A stretch of DNA of 64,000 nucleotides from Bradyrhizobium tropiciagri (GTDB taxonomy: Bacteria; Pseudomonadota; Alphaproteobacteria; Rhizobiales; Xanthobacteraceae), in assembly GCF_001189845.1 (NCBI RefSeq), contig NZ_LFLZ01000031.1, positions 1-64,000 on the forward strand, written 5' to 3'. Positions 1-7,611 of the stretch are shown in pieces. A program made the position numbers and the translations under genes. Numbering within the stretch: position 1 is the first letter of the stretch; each line of letters opens with the position of its first letter. The notes beneath the pieces were generated by a model. That model did no database searches, was not told the DNA's origin, and saw nothing but the letters and a program-made list of their open reading frames with translations.

Positions 1-126
1 CGGTTCGCATGCAATGCGAACGGGGTGGGGTGATCTCTCAACACGGGCAGCGCCTGCTTGGAGAGACCTTCACCCCACCTCGGTTCGCATTGCATGCGAA
101 CCGATCCTCCCCCTCCAGGGGAGGAT
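1..126. repeat. Family A palindromic intergenic repeat (left copy)
   Basis: Two outward arms GGTTCGCAT-GCAATGCGAAC and GGTTCGCATTGCATGCGAACC flank a core that includes GGTGGGGTGATCTCTCAACACGG and its partner TTCACCCCACC. The block ends in the C-rich hairpin CCCCCTCCAGGGGAGG. The same core occurs in inverted orientation near 15140-15200. The copy may continue past the left edge of the window. It holds no gene. Confidence 0.7.
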
Positions 127-159
127 GAGAGCCATTGCCAGCGTGTCCGCATGCGCCCC

Positions 160-594
160 CTACGCCCGCTTGCTCCGCATCGCGCGGGTCTGCGTGATGT
201 CGGGGTCGCGCGCAAGCGCCTGGTAGCGCTTGCTGTCGACGGCGTAGATCGCGATGCGGCCTTCGGCATCGGCGTGCACGCCCCAACCAAAACGCTTTCC
301 CAGCGGCGAGGCGCGCATGCAGGCCTGGCCGCGGGAGAAGAAGGTCTCGCGGGCGAGGTTGCGCTCCCTCTTCGCGGCTTTCGCATCGAGCGCGCGGCCG
401 GCCGACGACGTGGCGAACACCACGTCGTCGGAGGTGTATTTGTAGGGCGCGCCTGAAATCATCCGGAATTGCAGCACGGCGACCGTCGGCTGGCCGCCGC
501 GCGGCTGCGGCTCCTCGCCGCGCTGCGCCGGGCAATCCTCGGCGACGCGGATCAGGGTGTTGAAGCAGTTGGTGCTGTGCAGGACTTTCGCCAT
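160..594 (-). CDS. DUF6157 family protein
   Basis: Encodes a 144-residue soluble protein of the DUF6157 family, for which no biochemical role is established. Family hallmarks are visible: an MAKVLHSTN opening, the segment PYKYTSDDVVFA at residues 50-61, RASPLGKRFGWGVHADAEG at about 94-112, and a basic MRSKRA end. The start at 594 was chosen because family members begin with MAKVHSTN; the reading frame is open further upstream but that part does not resemble the family. No signal peptide or membrane segment is seen. The gene lies 14 bp downstream of the GST gene on the same strand, so the two are probably co-transcribed and controlled by the WYL regulator encoded divergently. Family assignment is confident from memory of the signature; function is unknown. 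Confidence 0.8.
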   Translation of the reverse strand: MAKVLHSTNCFNTLIRVAEDCPAQRGEEPQPRGGQPTVAVLQFRMISGAPYKYTSDDVVFATSSAGRALDAKAAKRERNLARETFFSRGQACMRASPLGKRFGWGVHADAEGRIAIYAVDSKRYQALARDPDITQTRAMRSKRA

Positions 595-608
595 CGACAC
601 GATCCGTA

Positions 609-1262
609 TCACACTCCCGCGGCGGCCGCATGCTGCGCCGCCATCTCGTCGTCGGCCTTCGATATCCGGACGAAAGCCGGGCGTGCGGTGATGCGTTCGG
701 CGTAGCGGACGAAGACGTCCCTCTTCGGCACGATGCCGAACATCATGGTCCAGCTCAGCGCGACACCCCACAGGATGTCGGCCGCCGTGATCTGTTCGTC
801 GAACAGATAGGGCCCCTTGGCGAGCTGCGCCTCAAGCGCGCCCAGCATGGTGTCGTAATCGGCATAGGGCGACTGCGTGATCGGCGCCGGCACGCGCTTC
901 ATGAAATGGTCGATCACAGCGGGCTCGAATGAGGAGCCATAATAGGCGATCCAGCGCAGATACGGGCCGCGGCGCGGGTCGTTCAGCGCCGGCGTCAGGC
1001 CGGCCTGCGGAAACAGATCGGCCAGATAGATGAAGATCGCGACCTGCTCGGTCACCAGCGCGTCGCCGTAGCGGATCGCCGGCACCTTGCCAAGCGGATT
1101 GATGGCGAGATAGGCGGCCTGCCGCTGCTCGGCGGCCTTCATGTTGAGGATGTGCAGATCATAGGGCGCGCCGAGCTCCTCCAGCAGCACGCGGGTGCCG
1201 GTGGCGCGGCTCTGCGGCGAGTAATACAGCGTGACGGGGACGGTGGTCGCAGCGGTGGTCAT
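609..1262 (-). CDS. Glutathione S-transferase family protein
   Basis: A 217-residue cytosolic GST. The N-terminal thioredoxin-like domain (about residues 8-85) has the start VTLYYSPQSRATGTR, the glutathione-binding loop NPLGKVPAI with the cis-Pro at 61, and TEQVAIFIYL where most GSTs have an E-S pair. The remainder is the all-helical GST C-terminal domain. The start at 1262 is supported by an AAGGAG ribosome site 8 bases upstream; a longer open frame to 1322 would run into the operator palindrome. Substrate cannot be told; such GSTs act in conjugation, dehalogenation or stress responses. It is the first gene of a probable two-gene unit with the DUF6157 gene and is divergent from the WYL regulator. 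Confidence 0.88.
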   Translation of the reverse strand: MTTAATTVPVTLYYSPQSRATGTRVLLEELGAPYDLHILNMKAAEQRQAAYLAINPLGKVPAIRYGDALVTEQVAIFIYLADLFPQAGLTPALNDPRRGPYLRWIAYYGSSFEPAVIDHFMKRVPAPITQSPYADYDTMLGALEAQLAKGPYLFDEQITAADILWGVALSWTMMFGIVPKRDVFVRYAERITARPAFVRISKADDEMAAQHAAAAGV

Positions 1263-1311
1263 GGGCAGGTCTCCTTGCGCCGACAGGGGCATGGCCTCCT
1301 TATGTCCGCCT

Positions 1312-1336
1312 ATACCTGACATCTTATGTCAGGTAT
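1312..1336. promoter_or_regulatory. Palindromic operator between GST and WYL regulator
   Basis: Perfect inverted repeat with 11-base arms ATACCTGACAT / ATGTCAGGTAT and a 3-base spacer (1323-1325). It sits 49 bases from the GST start and 9 bases from the regulator start, so it could control both genes. A TATGAT hexamer (1334-1339) overlaps the right arm and ends only 6 bases before the regulator ATG. Autoregulation by the WYL protein is an inference. Confidence 0.75.
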
Positions 1337-1345
1337 GATTTTCCC

Positions 1346-2350
1346 ATGCGCGCAAGCCGGCTGTTTTCCATCCTCACCACCCTGCAGGCGCGGGGACAGG
1401 TCACCGCGCCTGAATTGGCCGAGGCCTGCGAGGTCTCGGTGCGCACGATCTATCGCGACATCGACGCGCTGGCCGCCGCCGGCGTGCCCGTCTATGCCGA
1501 CCGCGGCGCCGAGGGCGGCTATCGCCTGCTCGACGGCTATCGGGTGCGGCTGAACGGGCTGTCGCAGGGCGAGGCCGAGGCGCTGTTCATGGCCGGACTT
1601 CCGGGACCGGCCGCCGCGCTCGGCCTCGATGCTGCGATGGTGGCGGCGCAGACCAAGCTGATGGCGGCACTGCCGGAGAATTTGCGCCCCAACGCGAACC
1701 GGATGCAGCAGCGCTTTCATCTCGACGCGCCGGGCTGGTTCGGCGAGACCGAGGAGCCGAAGCACCTGCGCGCGATTGCCGGCGCGGTGCTGCGCGAGAA
1801 CCTGATCGAGATCCGCTACCAGAGCTGGAAGGCCGAGAAACGGCGGCGCGCGGCGCCGCTCGGCCTCGTGCTGAAGGGCGGTAGCTGGTATCTCGTGGGC
1901 CTCGTCGACGGCAATGTGCGCACCTACCGCGTCGCGCGCGTGCTGGATTGCACGATCCTGGAGACGCCGTTCGCGCGGCCGGCGGACTTCGACCTCGCCG
2001 CATATTGGCGTGCCTCGATCGAGCGGCTCGAGGCCGAGCTGCATCCGAACGAGGCCACGGTGCGGCTGTCGCCGCTCGGGTTGAAGCTGTTCGATGCGCT
2101 GGCGCATCCCTACGTGAAGGCGCGGATGCGGCTTGCTGATGGCACCGACGCCGACGGCTGGCACATCGCCACCATGCCGGTCGGCAAGACGGTGTGGCAT
2201 GCGGCGACCGAATTGCTGCGCCTCGGCGCCGAGGCCGAGGTGATCGCACCCGGCGGGTTGCGCGAGAAGATGGCAGAACTCACCGGCGCGATGGCCGCGC
2301 GCTATGCGGATGCGCCGCGGCGCCACGTTGCGGGCGCTAAAGCGCGATGA
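1346..2350 (+). CDS. YafY/WYL-domain transcriptional regulator
   Basis: A 334-residue DNA-binding regulator of the YafY (DeoR-like HTH_11 plus WYL) type. Residues 1-60 form the winged helix-turn-helix, with LTTLQARGQVTAPELAEA and the recognition segment VSVRTIYRDIDAL. The WYL-type sensor domain covers about residues 145-230, containing GGSWYLVGLVDG and TYRVARV. A WCX-like C-terminal extension follows. WYL domains are thought to bind small ligands or nucleic acids; the ligand here is unknown. The ATG has no visible Shine-Dalgarno but lies about 7 bases behind a TATGAT box, so the message may be leaderless. It is divergent from the GST/DUF6157 pair, its likely targets. Confidence 0.88.
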   Translation: MRASRLFSILTTLQARGQVTAPELAEACEVSVRTIYRDIDALAAAGVPVYADRGAEGGYRLLDGYRVRLNGLSQGEAEALFMAGLPGPAAALGLDAAMVAAQTKLMAALPENLRPNANRMQQRFHLDAPGWFGETEEPKHLRAIAGAVLRENLIEIRYQSWKAEKRRRAAPLGLVLKGGSWYLVGLVDGNVRTYRVARVLDCTILETPFARPADFDLAAYWRASIERLEAELHPNEATVRLSPLGLKLFDALAHPYVKARMRLADGTDADGWHIATMPVGKTVWHAATELLRLGAEAEVIAPGGLREKMAELTGAMAARYADAPRRHVAGAKAR

Positions 2351-2383
2351 GATTGGGTCGAATGGTGCGGCTGAGTCGCTGCA

Positions 2384-2496
2384 CCTCTCCCGCTTGCGGG
2401 GGAGGTCGGCGCGCAGCGCCGGGTGGGGGCTCTCTCCACGATGTGACTCGCGGAGAGAGCCCCACCCTAGCCCTCCCCCGCAAGCGGGGGAGGGGA
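2384..2496. repeat. Family B intergenic repeat (CTCTCCC/GGGGGAG type), copy 1
   Basis: Starts with the hairpin CCTCTCCCGCTTGCGGGGGAGG and ends with a second one around CCCCCGCAAGCGGGGG; in between, GTGGGGGCTCTCTCC pairs with GGAGAGAGCCCCAC. Related blocks occur six more times in the window. It fills the gap between two converging genes and could act as a bidirectional transcription end, although it lacks a T tract. Confidence 0.75.
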
Positions 2497-2539
2497 GGCG
2501 GTACCGATGCCGCTGATACTTGCTCTCATCAAGCCCTGG

Positions 2540-2950
2540 TCAGTAACGGCTGTCGGAGCTGATGACGAAGCGGTCGAGGAAATTGACCGGCAGGATCTCG
2601 AACTTGTCCAGCTCAAGCGTAATCCCGGTCACGAAATCGACGCCCTTGATCGTGCCCTGGAGATCGATCCGACGGCCGCGGCGCAGGCCGCGTGTTTCCG
2701 GATGTTGCCCGACGTCGATATAGGCATAGATCGGATTGTCGAGCCGCGCATGGCGGTGCCAACCGCGTTGCAGAAAGCTGAATTGCAGCACCTCGCCCGC
2801 GCCCCAGTCGATCGCGTCGAAGAAGCGGGTCTTCCAGGCAACGGGCTGTCCCAGATAATGCGCCGCAATGAACGCGTCGCGCTCGAGCGCAGGCAGACGG
2901 TGCAGTTGCCAGCTGATCTCGGCCGGCGTCGGAGCGGCGTTGTTCGCCAT
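2540..2950 (-). CDS. Conserved hypothetical protein at operon end
   Basis: A 136-residue protein I do not recognise. It starts MANNAAPTPAEISWQLHRLP, is rich in aromatic residues (WGAGEVLQFSFLQRGWHRHA) and ends LDRFVISSDSRY. No signal peptide, membrane helix or known motif is apparent. The start at 2950 is chosen over an upstream ATG at 3031 because the latter would overlap the nitroreductase gene and the extra residues are very basic. It is the last gene of the long minus-strand catabolic unit that begins at the TetR gene near 12 kb, 70 bp after the nitroreductase, so a role connected with that pathway is possible but unproven. Confidence 0.6.
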   Translation of the reverse strand: MANNAAPTPAEISWQLHRLPALERDAFIAAHYLGQPVAWKTRFFDAIDWGAGEVLQFSFLQRGWHRHARLDNPIYAYIDVGQHPETRGLRRGRRIDLQGTIKGVDFVTGITLELDKFEILPVNFLDRFVISSDSRY

Positions 2951-3020
2951 TGTTCTTCTTGGGCTTTTCTTGTCGCTTCTTCTTGTCCTCGGCGGGAGGA
3001 TACGTCCCGCCTTGAGGAAA

Positions 3021-3731
3021 CTATACATCAACGAATGTGACAGTATCAGCCACAGTTGCGCGCGAGGTGCGGTAGCTGTTCACCTTGTGCGCATGGTCCG
3101 CATAGCCGAACGAGATACCGCAGACAACCCGGCGGTCGTCAGGCAGGTTGAAATGGCGGCGGATCAAGCCGGAATGGCGCGCGAGCGCGGCCTGCGGGAT
3201 GGTGCCGAGCCCGAGCGCCTGCGCGGCCAGCATGAAGTTCGAGACATAGCCGCCGCAGTCGATCGCACCATAGATGCCGAGCGGCTCGTTGGTGTGGATG
3301 ACGGCGACATGCGGCGCGCCGAAGAAATTGTAGTTCTCCAGCGCCTGCTTCGAATAGGCCGCCTTGTCGCCGCGCGCGATGCCCAGCGTGTTGTAGAGCT
3401 GGAAGCCACTCTCGCGCCGTCGCTCCAGATAGACCCCGACATATTCGCGCGGCGGCGTGAAGTCGTGGTCGTCCTTGGCGCCGGACGCAGCCTCGGCATA
3501 GATCGCCTTGCGGAAGCGCTCCTTGGCCTCGCCTGATGCGATCAGCACCTGCCAGGGCTGGCTGTTGCACCAGGACGCGGTGCGCTGTGCGACGCCGAGG
3601 ATGTGCTCGATGACCTCGCGCGGCACCTCGCGCGGCAGGAACGCGCGCACCGAGTAGCGCTCGTTGAGCAGCTCCCCGAGCGCGCCGATGCGGTCCTCGG
3701 ATGAATAGCGCGTGTTCGTTTTCGCATCCAT
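3021..3731 (-). CDS. Nitroreductase family FMN oxidoreductase
   Basis: A 236-residue nitroreductase-fold flavoprotein. The N-terminal LLNERYSVRAFLPREVP (about residues 22-38) is the usual phosphate-binding RRSIRxF-like motif, and TASWCNSQPWQVLIA (about 52-66) is the typical NxQPW segment. The C-terminal half has GTIPQAALARHS and VVCGISFGYADH. Members use NAD(P)H and FMN to reduce nitro groups, quinones or enones, and some act in ring-degradation pathways. The stop lies 70 bp before the downstream small gene and the start is 2 bp from the preceding acyl-CoA dehydrogenase stop, indicating tight co-transcription with the catabolic operon. The substrate is not deducible. Confidence 0.85.
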   Translation of the reverse strand: MDAKTNTRYSSEDRIGALGELLNERYSVRAFLPREVPREVIEHILGVAQRTASWCNSQPWQVLIASGEAKERFRKAIYAEAASGAKDDHDFTPPREYVGVYLERRRESGFQLYNTLGIARGDKAAYSKQALENYNFFGAPHVAVIHTNEPLGIYGAIDCGGYVSNFMLAAQALGLGTIPQAALARHSGLIRRHFNLPDDRRVVCGISFGYADHAHKVNSYRTSRATVADTVTFVDV

Positions 3732-3733
3732 GC

Positions 3734-4978
3734 TCAGCGCCCCTTGGTCGGGATCTTGTTGTAGGGCACGTCCTTGTCGACCCGGATGTCGCCGGGCAGG
3801 CCCAGCACGCGCTCGGCGATGATGTTGCGCAGGATCTCGTCGGTGCCGCCGGCGATGCGCATCGAGGGCGACGACAACAGCATCTGCTGGAACTGGCCGT
3901 TGGCCTGCTCCTCGTCAGTGCCGGTGAGGCTGCCCGCGGCACCCTCCAGATCCATCGCATAGGTCGCGATGTCCTGCAGCATCAGGCCGGAGACGAGCTT
4001 GCCGATGGAGTTTTCCGGACCGGGACGTTCGCCTTTCGACAGCGCGGAGATGGCGCGGTAGCTGGTGTATTTCAATCCACTCGCCTTCACTGCCCAGCTC
4101 GCAAGCTTGGAGCGCACCGCTGGATCGTCGATCGCAAGACCATCTTCCAGCATCAGGCTGGAGCAGAACTCGAACATCTCGGGCACGCCGGTCGCAAGCC
4201 GCGCGCCGATCGACATGCGCTCGTTCATCAGCGTGGTCAGCGACACGCTCCAGCCCTCGCCAACCGCGCCAAGCCGCTGGCTGTCCGGGATCACGACGTC
4301 GGTGAAATAGACCTCGTTGAACTCCTGCATGCCGTTGGCCTGCTTGATCGGCCGCACATCGACGCCGGGGCTCTTCATGTCGAGGAAGAACATCGTGAGG
4401 CCCTTGTGCTTGGGCACATTCGGATCGGTGCGCGCGATCAACAGGCCGTAGTCGGAGTAGTGCGCGCCCGAGGTCCAGATCTTCTGGCCGTTGACGACCC
4501 AATTGTCGCCCTTCTTCTCGGCGCGGGTGCGCAGGCCCGCGACGTCGGAGCCGGCCGACGGCTCGGAGAACAGCTGGCACCAGATCTCCTCGCCCGCAGC
4601 GAGCTTCGGCAGATAGCGGCGCTTGGCCTCCTCGCTGCCCCAGGCCATCACGGTCGGGCCGCACATGCCCTCGCCGATCTGGAACGGCTGGGTCAATTTG
4701 CCGTAGACGCCCTCTTCCTGCTGCCAGATCACGCGCTCGATCGGGGTGGCACCGCGACCGCCATATTCCTTCGGCCAGTGCAGGCAGGCCCAGCCGCCCT
4801 CCGCCTTCTTCTTCTGCCAGGCCTTGCCGACCTCGACCATGTCGTGCTTGGCGAGCCTGATGCGGCCGAGCGAGGACTTCGAGAGCTCCTCCTCGAACTC
4901 CTTCGGCGCGTTGGCGGCGATCCACTTGCGGGCGATGGACCGGAACTCGGCTTCCTGCGGCGTGTCATCGAAATTCAT
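3734..4978 (-). CDS. Acyl-CoA dehydrogenase (first of tandem pair)
   Basis: A 414-residue FAD-dependent acyl-CoA dehydrogenase. N-terminal helical domain with WACLHWPKEYGGRGATPIE; middle domain with CQLFSEPSAGSDVAGLRTRA and VVNGQKIWTSGAHYSDYGLL; C-terminal domain with NERMSIGA. The C-terminal end reads RIAGGTDEILRNIIAERVLG, where the base glutamate of the MCAD class (YEGT) would be replaced by Gly, so catalysis must rely on another residue or a partner subunit. It is 2 bp upstream of the nitroreductase and 29 bp downstream of a very similar gene, clearly a duplicate. Substrate unknown; the operon suggests an aromatic or alicyclic acyl-CoA. Confidence 0.9.
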   Translation of the reverse strand: MNFDDTPQEAEFRSIARKWIAANAPKEFEEELSKSSLGRIRLAKHDMVEVGKAWQKKKAEGGWACLHWPKEYGGRGATPIERVIWQQEEGVYGKLTQPFQIGEGMCGPTVMAWGSEEAKRRYLPKLAAGEEIWCQLFSEPSAGSDVAGLRTRAEKKGDNWVVNGQKIWTSGAHYSDYGLLIARTDPNVPKHKGLTMFFLDMKSPGVDVRPIKQANGMQEFNEVYFTDVVIPDSQRLGAVGEGWSVSLTTLMNERMSIGARLATGVPEMFEFCSSLMLEDGLAIDDPAVRSKLASWAVKASGLKYTSYRAISALSKGERPGPENSIGKLVSGLMLQDIATYAMDLEGAAGSLTGTDEEQANGQFQQMLLSSPSMRIAGGTDEILRNIIAERVLGLPGDIRVDKDVPYNKIPTKGR

Positions 4979-5007
4979 GGCGAACCTCTCTCGTTATTCC
5001 GGCGCCG

Positions 5008-6254
5008 TTACGCGCGGCCCTTGGTCGGGATCTTGTTGAAGGGAACGTCCTTGTCGACCCTGATGTCGCCGGGCAAACCGAGCACGCGCTCGGCGATGAT
5101 GTTGCGCATGATCTCGTCGGTGCCGCCCTCGACGCGGGTGCCCGGCGCACGCAGCAGCATCGCCTGGAATTTGCCGGCGACCTCGGCATCCTCAGGGCCG
5201 CTCAAGCGCCCGCGGCGCCCTGCAGATCGAGCGCGTAGGTCGCGACGTCCTGGATCATCGAGCCGGCGACCAGTTTGCCGATCGAGTTCTCCGGTCCCGG
5301 ACGCTCGCCACGCGACAGCGCGGAGATCGCGCGCATGCTGGTGTATTTCAGCCCGCTCGCCTTCACCGCCCAGTTGGCGAGCTTGGAGCGCACCGCACGG
5401 TTCTCGATCGCAGGGCCATCGTCCAGAATCAGGCTGTTGCAGAAATCGAACAGCTCGGGGAAGCCGGTGGCGACGCCGGCGCCGATCGACATCCGCTCGT
5501 TCATCAGCGTGGTCAGCGACACGTTCCAGCCGTCATTGACGTTGCCGAGCCGCTGCGAGTCCGGAATCCGCACGTCGGTGAAGTAGACCTCGTTGAAGTC
5601 GGAGGCGCCGCTCGCCTGCTTGATCGGCCGCACCTCGACGCCCGGGCTCTTCATGTCCAGGAAGAACATGGTGAGGCCCTTGTGCTTCGCGACGGTCGGA
5701 TCGGTGCGGGTCAGCAGGATGCCGTAGTCGGAATAATGCGCGCCCGAGGTCCAGATCTTCTGGCCGTTGATGACCCATTCGTCGCCGTTCTTCTCGGCGC
5801 GGGTGCGCAGGCCTGCGACGTCCGAGCCGCCGGCCGGTTCCGAGAACAGCTGGCACCAGACCTTCTCGCCGGAGGCGAGCGGCGGCAGATATTTGCGCTT
5901 CTGCTCCTCGCCGGCGAACGCCATCATGGTCGGGCCGCACATGCCGTGGCCGATGATGAACATCGAGCTCAGGCGGCCGAACGGGCCCTCCTCCTGCTGC
6001 CAGATCACGCGCTCGATCGGCGAGGCGCCGCGGCCGCCATACTCCTTCGGCCAATGCAGGCAGGCCCAGCCGGCATCGGCCTTCTTCTTCTGCCAGGCCT
6101 TGGCGACCTCAAGGATGTTGGCGCCCTGGAGCGCAACGCGGCCGAGCGAGGCCTTGCGCAGCTCGTCCTCATATTGCTTCGGCGCATTGGCCGCGATCCA
6201 GGCCTTCGCCTCGGCGCGGAATGCGGCTTCCTGCGGGGTGTCGTCGAAATTCAT
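5008..6254 (-). pseudogene. Acyl-CoA dehydrogenase (second of tandem pair), one apparent frameshift
   Basis: Paralogue of the preceding acyl-CoA dehydrogenase. Residues 1-350 are read from 6254 to about 5205 and end ATYALDLQGAAGA, then stop; the last 65 residues (LSGPEDAEVAGKFQAMLL to IPTKGR) continue in the next frame to 5008. Restoring one base near 5205 (GCC TTG instead of GC TTG on the minus strand) gives an uninterrupted 415-residue protein, against 414 for its neighbour. All domain motifs are present, including QLFSEPAGGSDVAGLRTRA and EGGTDEIMRN with Gly at the MCAD Glu position. A base lost in sequencing is more likely than real inactivation because nothing else has decayed. Confidence 0.85.
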
Positions 6255-6279
6255 GATCTTTCATCCTTCGCCGGCGCCG

Positions 6280-6360
6280 TAGGATGGGTAGAGCGAAGCG
6301 AAACCCATCTCTTGGACCACCCGCGTCATGATGGGTTTCGCTGCGCTCTACCCATCCTAC
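6280..6360. repeat. Family C repeat (GATGGGTAGAGCGAAGCG palindrome), copy 1
   Basis: Inverted repeat: GTAGGATGGGTAGAGCGAAG pairs with the right end CTGCGCTCTACCCATCCTAC, with AACCCATC / GATGGGTTT inside. It sits inside the catabolic operon between two acyl-CoA dehydrogenase genes and would form a long hairpin in the mRNA. Confidence 0.8.
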
Positions 6361-6373
6361 AAATCAACAATCG

Positions 6374-7500
6374 TTACGCCGCGTTCTTCTTGCGCATGCG
6401 ATCGATCAGCGCGTCTTCCCAATAGGACAGGCTGCCGAGACCGAGCGCGACCGCATTGGCGCGGCGATAGTACATGTGGCAGTCGAACTCCCAGGTGAAG
6501 CCCATGCCGCCATGGACCTGGATGTTGTTCTTGGCGCAGTGCTGGAACGCCTGCGTTGCGCTGATGCGCGCGGCAGCCGCCGCTTCCGGCAATTCGCCGG
6601 CGTTGGTCGAGAGCGCCCAGGCGCCGTAGTAGCAGTTCGAGCGCGCCAGCGTTGCCGAGACATACATGTCAGCCAGCATGTGCTTGACCGCCTGGAACGA
6701 GCCGATCGGACGGCCGAATGCGATACGGTCGAGCGCATAGTCGCGGCCCATTTCGAGCGCGCGGTCTGCGCCGCCGACCTGTTCGAACGCCGTCAGCACG
6801 GCGGCGCGATCGAGCACCTGGGTGATGACGCTCCAGCCTTCGCCGGTGGCGCCGAGCGGCTCGGCCTTGGCGTCCTTGAAGGTGATCTCGGCCTGGCCGC
6901 GGGTGAGATCGATGTTGGTCAGCGACTTCACCTCGACGCCGCCGGCCTTGAGATCGACGATGAACAGGGAGATATCGGACTCGCGTCCGCTTGAGCCGGT
7001 GCGCGCAGCGACCACGGCGAAATCGGCGATCGCGCCATCCGGCACCGGCTTTTTGACACCGTTGAGCACGCCGCCATTGGCCGTGACCTTGACCGCCTTC
7101 GGCGAGGGATTGCCCTTGCCTTCGAACAGCGCCAGCGTGCCGATGGCGTCGCCCGACGCGATCTTCGGCAGCCACTTCTGCTTCTGTGCGTCGCTGCCCG
7201 CGATCAGGATCGCTTCGGCGGCGAGATAGACCGTCGAAGAGAACGGCACCGGCGCCAGCGCGCGGCCCATTTCCTCCGCGATCACGCAGAGCTCGAGATG
7301 GCCGGCGCCCGCGCCGCCGAACTGCTCAGGGATCGCGACACCGAGGAAGCCCATCTCGGCGAGGCCCTTCCACAGCGACTTGTCGTAAGGCGCCTTGCGT
7401 CGAGCACCTCGCGCACGGCCTTCGGCGGGCACTGTTCGCTGAGGAACTTCCGCGCCTCGTCGCGCATCTGCTTTTGTTCGTCGGAGAAATCGAAGTTCAT
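6374..7500 (-). pseudogene. Acyl-CoA dehydrogenase (third), one apparent frameshift
   Basis: Begins MNFDFSDEQKQMRDEARKFL at 7500 and reads to VREVLDAR near 7400, then must shift frame to continue KAPYDKSLWKGLAEMGFLG through to the stop at 6374. Adding one base beside 7397 (GCC AAG for GC AAG on the minus strand) restores a 375-residue protein. It is of the shorter FadE type whose C-terminus runs NNIQVHGGMGFTWEFDCHMY and lacks the YEGT catalytic motif. Such proteins often act as one half of heteromeric acyl-CoA dehydrogenases. Flanked on both sides by family C repeats in the same operon as the other two. The break is probably a sequencing error. Confidence 0.85.
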
Positions 7501-7530
7501 GGCGCTTACCCGCGTTGCTGTTGTTGTTCG

Positions 7531-7610
7531 TAGGATGGGTGGAGCGAAGCGATACCCATCGGTTGTGTGGTTCGAGATGATGGGTTTCGCTGCGCTCTAC
7601 CCATCCTACT
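7531..7610. repeat. Family C repeat, copy 2
   Basis: GTAGGATGGGTGGAGCGAAG at the left pairs with CTGCGCTCTACCCATCCTAC at the right, with inner arms ACCCATC / GATGGGT. Nearly identical to the copy at 6280-6360 and placed likewise between two genes of the operon. Confidence 0.8.
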
Positions 7611-7611
7611 G

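Noticed and set aside
3701..5539. 612-residue plus-strand open frame over the acyl-CoA dehydrogenase genes
   Set aside because: It is the mirror frame of two clear acyl-CoA dehydrogenases, rich in Arg, His and Gly, with no motif. High GC content keeps such frames open.
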